Below are positions 57,070 through 64,000 of a stretch of 64,000 bases of DNA, in pieces. This DNA comes from Chromobotia macracanthus (Eukaryota > Chordata > Actinopteri > Cypriniformes > Botiidae). A model generated the notes under the pieces. That model was given only the letters and a program-made list of their open reading frames with translations, searched no databases and had not been told where the DNA came from. The stretch lies in assembly GCA_036877525.1 (NCBI GenBank), contig JAZGTH010000072.1, positions 3,640,001 to 3,704,000 on the forward strand. The letters are read 5' to 3'. The position numbers and the translations under genes are program-made. Positions within the stretch are counted from its first letter, which is position 1. Each line of letters begins with the position of its first letter.

Positions 57070-60000
57070 ATAAGGAAGAGTGAGAGAGAATTCCTAAACA
57101 GTAGACAAACCCACTGGTGGGAAGCTTAGAAAGCCCTCAGCTGTGGCGAAGAAAAACGAAGGCTTGGCCGCGCGCCAGACCTCTGAGCTCAGCATTTTGT
57201 AATGCACTTCCTTTTCGCTTAACAGCTTGCATAATAGCACTGTTCGCCATGACCGCCAACCTTTAACTCTTTACTTCCTGGTCACTATTTACGCAGGCTG
57301 TGTGGGACACTGTAAAAAAAAAAAAATGACGGCTACAACAGAAATACAAAACACACAAATCTCTTTCCCAGAATTCAAGAACCCATGTCCTGCTTCTGTA
57401 AAAAACAAGTACCTCTTGGAAAAGGATCGAGCTGTTTTCTTCTGTGAGGAGGTGAGATCACAAAGCACAAAACCAAGAGACGCTCTTGCCCAACACCCAC
57501 TGCGATGCCATTTCAGAGAGGAAAATATTCTCCGAAAACTCTACAGGCCTAACGCCAACAGACAAAGCCTCTGACGGACGGGAATCGTTTGTGATGGTGT
57601 TTAGGAAGGATCAAGCATTCTGCACCTTTTCTATAAAAAAATCAAAGCTCTCTATCTCCACCATCTTCTACTGCAGCCCTGGTCATTCCTGTTTACCCTG
57701 ACGCTCGACAGAAATGCGACCAGGCAACACACTTTAAACCGAGATACTTCAGCTGTATCTTATCAGGGCGTGAGGGGAACGCAGACTGCTTTGATTTTGC
57801 ACAAACGGACCTCTTTAACAAATCTAATGGAGTTCTGTGCAAGACTCTCAGTTCACACATACGACCACAGCGTCTCGTAAATGTTTATCCAGTTTTCATT
57901 GGTGTGTTAATACGCTATCAGCCAACAAAGTCTATAATACCTCCAGTCCTCGAGGGCAGATTGTGTGCGTCTAAAAAACAGAGAGCAAATAACATGTTTG
58001 AAAAGGTGAAACTTCACTGCATCGCCCACAAGAAAAAGATTTAAATGTCATCCCTGAGGAGGAAGGCAAATTACACCTGGCAGCCGTGAGTCCCTGGACG
58101 TGGACGGTCTCTGCTGAAAAGCTCTCTGCATGTCCTCCAGTCTACTGCAGAGTGACATCACTGAAGGAAATGCAGAAAATGTGGCTATTTTCAGATTATC
58201 TGTATCCCCATAACATCACTTAACATAATCGATCATTCCTCGTCATGTCAAATCCAAGATATACAAACAGCTCTGTCTATATCTGAAAGACAGAGAGACA
58301 GAATAAGACTGAAAGATATACAATCCACACCACTATTTTTTAGTTTAAAGTGTATATATTTGTGCATATATATATACATATATACATATATATGTGTGTA
58401 TTATTGATCTTTCAATGGTTTCCAAAAACAAAAAAGCACTTCCCTTCAGCAAGTCAAAACTGGCTATGACAGAAAGCTGTAAAGGATCCAAGACACCATA
58501 AGCGGTTTCCTCTCCATTCACACCCCCAGTGATGGCCACAGCACTGAGGAACTGGTTGACATGACTGTCTAGGGGGTCATTCTGGACTTGCTGTGACTAG
58601 ACCAGTCTTTAACTGCAGGCCCGGGAGACAATAGCACCCTTCCTCTCTTTCAACAGCATCCCACCCCTAACACAAGACCTCCGGCTCCCTCCCAGCCCTG
58701 CATTGTGTGTGTCTGAATGTGTGGGGTTAGGTGTGCAGTGTAAGGTAGCTATAAGCCTGGCTGACAATAGAGAACACAATCTTTCTTTAGACACAGCAGT
58801 CGGCCCCTAAAGGGTCCGAGCCAAGAGGGGGTGGGGTCTGGGTTGGTACGTAATTGTCAAGGAGAGTGACAGGCTCTCGAACGAAAGCTTGGACAACAAT
58901 GGGTGTCTACAGCCCCTCTCCAACACCCTTTAACCATGTAGAGGAAGCACAAAGGGGTCACCATAGCCTTCCAGAGCAAGCTGCAGAGAACTCTGAGCAA
59001 ACAACAAAAAAAGAGGTAACAGAGTTGAAGGCAGAGACTGTAGTTGGGGGAGGAGCTGGGATTCAAGCAAGCAAGTCATCCACAAATTAGGTCAACGAGG
59101 TTTTACCCAAACTAGGTCAATTAAAGCCCACCGCAAGTAATCTCCAACTGCTCAATGGAGCCTGATGAGACAAATCAGGATGTGAGTGATTGGGCGTTAT
59201 ATCTTGGACTTTATTCAGACATAAATTCACTAGCTAGTTGTGTTTATGCAGTGGGAAATCTCTCCACCACTCAGATTCCTACTGACACATGAAGCAAACT
59301 AACAAAGTGCTCAGAACAACCAAAGCTGTTTTACAACTCCAGGTCTAAACATAAAGGGTCATTCTAGTGACTTCTTGAGTCTAATTGAGACCATCATGGC
59401 TTCTCCAAACCCTGCCAAGACTCTTTCAAGGGTAGCTTCAGAAGAGAAGATCTTCATCCATCTGTCTAATAGAATAATAACAGTTTTATGGCTGTCAGCA
59501 GGAGAAACAGTCAAGTAAGATCACACACTCTTTACATTCAGCCAGTCAACTGCGAGTTTCAGTTGAGAGATCAACAAAAAAAGAACCAACAAATTATTAC
59601 AATTCTTATGTTATTATGACAATTATTATGGTCACTACATTCAACATACAATGACGTTTTAATTCAATACAATACAGTAATTTAGAAATATTTAACTTCA
59701 AAACCAAACAGACCGATTATTCATACGATTAAACTTCTACTAATACCAGAGGTGTGAAGTCACACTCAGGTAAGTTAGGTGAGTCGAACTTCTCAAACTT
59801 GTAAACCAAAGGGTGCACACGGGCATTAACTATCAACCAGAACTAGTTTTTTTTTTATGTTGGAACAAATCTACCAGCCGTACAGCATTACTGACTAACA
59901 GCCCTTTAACCGTCTCTAATTCCAACCATGAATCACATCACTCAACTAGTAATGGTCTATGGAGAACAGACAATACCAGAAACGAACGCTTCTTAGTAAC

Positions 60001-61421
60001 AGGCTTGGAGATATTTCAGCCTTTAGTTACCCAGTGATTAAAGATCACATCTGTGATTATGGGATACAACATTTTCATATAAACCAGAAGAATCTGCTGA
60101 CAACGGCCCAGTTCCCGTAAGACTGGTTGTAAACTCAGGGCTTGATTCAACAAGCATGTTGTTTATGTGGCCACAAATCTGACGTTGGAACATACCAGCT
60201 TGAAACACATGAACGCAACATTTGCTTCATATTACAATCATTGCAACATTCATAATCATTATGCTGTTCTTACAACAATAAAATAAACCGCCCAACCCTC
60301 TTTTTTAGTTAGCACATTATTGAAAGCAACCACTCTGTATGTACCAGTAAAACTATTTCAGTTTTTGCGAAACTTTCACAGTACCTGCTCCTATTTTTAG
60401 AACAATGAAACTTTCCTGAGCTATCAGACATATGGGTACAAAATACTCTATATTAACATTCAAGGAGGGGCTCAAGCCCTATATAGAGACCAAAACATTA
60501 TAAAGACTTTTGAGGATCTTTTGGGGTGAGCTTTTTGATCTGGGCTAGCGCGAAACCGCCCCAAACAGCTAGCAACTACAAACCGACACACACTTAAAAC
60601 CTGGAACACCTTAAGAGACTGCATAGCAACACCCTGGCAACCACACACACAACCCACTAGCATTGTGACAGAGTTTTGCAAGCACCAATCACATTTTCTT
60701 CAGAAGTAAAAATCTAGTTTTCTGTATATACTGCTGACCCCGCTTATTTTGTCAAAATGAGTCTTCAAAGGATCGGTTGTGTGATATGAATCCTTCATCT
60801 CTCTCTCTCAAAAAATTGACCGCTCTCACAACAAAGTTCCACTAATTAGCTGCACATTAAAAGAGTCCGGGAGCAAACGCCTGGTCAGATATTGGTTTTA
60901 GCCTCTATGAAAATTCCCCTGTGTCCTGTGCATTTCCAACAGCAACACTACAAGCCGTAAAATCACTAGCCATTCATCAGGAAAGACAGCTGTCTAGTTC
61001 ACAGTCATGGTGCTTTGACACACAGATCAGGCGCAATCCAAACACACACAGCTCAGTCAGCCTTTTCTGCTCCCTCACCTTTAACTCCCAGAATTCCTGA
61101 GTAGAGAGGGGTGCCGCACCACGATGGGGCCCGAGAGTGACCCATCCTCCTCCACAGCGACACAAATTAGGTCTGTGTTTTCATTTAAGAGAGGCAGAGA
61201 CAGAAGGACGCAGGCCTGTCACGACTCAAACGGGGTGAAAACCGACAGACTGATGAGCATGTGAGGAAGAGGCGAGAGATAAAGAAGTGGGAGAAAATAT
61301 ATCAGCAGGTCCAAGGTCATACTGCGATCTAGACCCTGTAAAGGAAACGTTTTCAACTGGTTTCGGTTCAGGACAGAGATTTTACTGTAAACATTTAGCG
61401 CATTGGCACCTAAATCACATT

Positions 61422-61694
61422 CAAATGCTGCAATTTGTAACATTGGCCTCTCTACCGCCATCTCTGTTTGAAACATAGAATTGCAGGTTGCTTTACGTAC
61501 TTTCATTACATATGTTGACGTTAAATGAAGCCATACCGACATTTCCCAGAAAATCAGACCTGACAGCTCAAATTATACATCATTATTAAACACTTACTGT
61601 TGCAAATCGGGAGACAGTTTTGAACATTGATCTATCATGTACTTAATAACCGATTTTTGCTTTAAAGAAATTTATTATAGATTTCAGCTTTAAA
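61422..61694. mobile_element. dispersed repeat with TTAAARCTRCA inverted ends, copy 2
   Basis: Second copy of the 53301-53587 repeat, about 273 bp, starting caaatgctgcaatttgtaac and ending gatttcagctttaaa. It carries small deletions relative to copy 1. Confidence 0.65.
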
Positions 61695-62179
61695 TGTATT
61701 GATATAACCACGGACTGACATACTTAGATTAAAATTAACACGCCAAAGGCTGAACTGAAAATTTCTGATTTGCGGAAAAACAGGGTTGAAGCTGTAAGTG
61801 CCTCCAAAATAAGGGAACAGGCCAAGCAGTGGTAACAGAGCTGAGCTCTGTTCTGTTATCAGGAGAATAGAGCGACAGGGCTATCAGACCTGCTGATGTA
61901 CCGCGGGGTTTATCGACGGTACAACTGGTCATCTTACAGTTAAAAGGCAAATCTCATTGGACGCAGTCATTTGAAACCCGGCGCGCATACTCTGCCATGT
62001 CAACAAACAGTCTGCCCAGCTCCAAGTTCTCACCAGGAACAGGACAAAGCCTCTAAAGAACCCAGGAGAAACAGACACTCAACTGAATTTCAAAAGGCTC
62101 TTTTGCTCTTCGTTTGTTTCTCAAGGACACAAGCTTGGAGAGGAACTTGACAAGCAGGGCTTGAGTTTTTGGATCAGCG

Positions 62180-62219
62180 TAGACAGAGAGAGACAACTGA
62201 AAAGTGGAGCGAGAGAGAA

Positions 62220-62262
<43 letters not shown>

Positions 62263-62356
62263 GGGAGAGAGAGAGGGAGAGACAACTGAAAAGAGTGGAG
62301 AGACCACTGAAAACTAGAGAGAGAGAGAGAGACCACTGAAAAGTGGAGAGAGAGAA

Positions 62357-62404
<48 letters not shown>

Positions 62405-62505
62405 GGAGAGAGAGACAACTGAAAAGAGTGGAGAGATCACTGAAAACTAGAGAGAGAGAGAGAGAGACCACTGAAAAGTGGAGAGAGAGAGACCACTGAA
62501 AAGTG

Positions 62506-62542
<37 letters not shown>

Positions 62543-62565
62543 AGAGAGAGACAACTGAAAAGTGA

Positions 62566-62600
<35 letters not shown>

Positions 62601-62813
62601 TGAAAAGTGAAGCGAGAGAGAGAGAGAGAGAGACAACTGAAAAGTGGAGCGAGAGAGAGAGAGAGAGAGAGACAGAGAGAGAGGGTGAGACAACTGAAAA
62701 GAGTGAGAGCCCTGAAAACTAGAGAGAGAGAGAGAGAAAGAGAGAGATAGACAGAAAGAGAGAGAGGGAGAGAGAGAGAGAGAGAGAGGGAGAGACAACT
62801 GAAAAGTGAAGTG

Positions 62814-62845
<32 letters not shown>

Positions 62846-62849
62846 TGAG

Positions 62850-62910
<61 letters not shown>

Positions 62911-63165
62911 ACTAAAAAGTGGAGAGAGACACAACTGAAAAGGAGAAACAACTGAAAATAGAAAATAGAGATAGAGAGAGATAGAGAGACATACATAGAG
63001 ATATCTGAAAACAGGAGAGAGAACTGAAAACACAAGAGACAGAACTGAAAAGAGATAGAGAAAGCAACAGAAATGGAAAAGAACTGAAAAGAAAAGGGAA
63101 AACTAAGAGGAGAGGTAACTGAAAATAAAAGAGAGAAAGAGAGATAGAGAGATAGAGAGGCCAGT
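62180..63165. repeat. 1-kb GA array with interspersed actgaaaagtggag units
   Basis: GA runs of up to about 45 bp alternate with acaactgaaaagtggag and ccactgaaaa words; the GA runs fade out after 62930 while the aactgaaaa word persists. The plus strand is strongly purine-rich. The 380-codon Ser/Leu-rich minus-strand ORF is a repeat artefact. Confidence 0.95.
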
Positions 63166-64000
63166 GAAGAGGTTGAAATGGGGGTCACAGTGACAAAACG
63201 GATGCACTGAAGACATTTTCTCATTAAATAAAGACACAAACCTCTAACAGACTTTAAAAACACTTTCCTTTCAACAGCACCACAATCTGTAACCCAAATA
63301 CGTCTGGTTGTATTTCACACGCAAGCACACTAATTAATATAAGCACAAAAAACAGACCCAGATTTTACTGTTGACACAAAGGTAACAGCGTCTGGGGGGG
63401 GATAAACACGTGACAAACATGTGTTAATGATCATATGGGGGTGAATGGGTAATTAAATATAGACTCGGGCAATAAAACTACACTGATAGAGCTTGGACGG
63501 GCATATGGCTTTCAGCTTTAAACCAAAACCCCAGTGCCTGCTACTTAAAATGAAAACATTTAAACATTTTATTTTTTTAAAGGGTCAAGGTTCTCATAGA
63601 TATGTTTGAGACTTGGGCAGCTCTAAACCATCACAGCAATTTTCTTTTCAAATCTTTGTATAAAGGCAGGGCAGGTGTTTTTTCCGGAAACATTTTTTGT
63701 TATGCTGTTTGAAAGTCTTTTCACATCCTGGTCTCAAGTGTAGTGGTATAAATATATTTGTAAATATTCTATGGAAGGTGCAGGAACATGTTTGTCCAAT
63801 CATTGCATTCAGTCCGAATGCGCTACTCGTCTGTCAAATCATGCATTTGCATACCTCTGCACGCTATCGGAGGAGGCGTGGCTTTGGTGATCGCTCCGCT
63901 GTTGCTAGCCTCTGCAAAATTGCCTACCCTACCTTTAAGTTCATGATTTAAAATGTTCTAAAGAGCCTTCTGACAAAACCAAGGTCACTGAAGATGCGTC

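Larger units (their letters stand above)
46581..64000 (-). other. 3' part of zswim6 intron 1
   Basis: No minus-strand ORF here encodes the expected exon-1 core (the family's RRIVYWSFP-type sequence), so exon 1 lies beyond 64000 and intron 1 is longer than 17.4 kb. It contains the large simple-sequence arrays, the TIR-element copy at 52153-52325 and the repeat pair described separately. The remaining ORFs are short and unrecognisable. Confidence 0.8.

Noticed and set aside
62121..63263. 380-codon minus-strand ORF, almost all Ser/Leu
   Set aside because: It is the GA array read in one frame; a second frame is equally open and there is no non-repetitive domain.

Overview
This is vertebrate nuclear DNA, almost certainly from a teleost fish. 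It has GT-AG introns, low gene density, abundant CA/GT/GA microsatellites, short degenerate non-autonomous DNA transposons of a kind common in otophysan fish, and one recognisable gene split into many small exons. A cypriniform or related fish is my best guess, but the species cannot be fixed from this sequence. No bacterial, viral or CRISPR feature is present.

The only protein gene I can support lies on the minus strand. It is zswim6 (zinc finger SWIM-type containing 6). Thirteen consecutive coding exons, matching exons 2-14 of the 14-exon human gene, run from 46580 down to the stop codon at 27554-27556. Every junction is GT-AG, every phase is consistent, and together the exons give 992 complete codons before the stop. 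They cover the SWIM zinc finger through the conserved C-terminal 'ERFG' end. Exon 1 (start codon, low-complexity N-terminus, start of the conserved core) is not in the window, so intron 1 exceeds 17.4 kb and the promoter lies beyond position 64000. A roughly 2.4-kb 3' UTR probably runs to about 25.0-25.1 kb.

Layout: 1-25 kb is non-coding flank downstream of zswim6. It holds several TIR-bearing mobile-element copies, a 51-copy 36-bp minisatellite (6771-8606) that happens to be open for 620 codons, a gene-less CpG-rich block with a TGCATGCA-type repeat (12.1-12.8 kb), and several complex AT-homeobox-like segments that look like conserved non-coding elements. 25-46.6 kb is the zswim6 3' UTR and exons 14 to 2. 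46.6-64 kb is intron 1, with three very large simple-sequence arrays (GT at 47 kb, CA minisatellite at 55.5-56.7 kb, GA at 62.2-63.2 kb), a repeat shared between 53.3 and 61.4 kb, and a candidate intronic regulatory block with a perfect CRE plus a GC box at 57.0 kb.

I found no second protein gene and no undescribed multi-gene system. The points most worth checking are the minisatellite's linked variants, the TIR element family, the orphan CpG island, and an Arg-to-Trp change seven residues before the zswim6 residue mutated in human acromelic frontonasal dysostosis.
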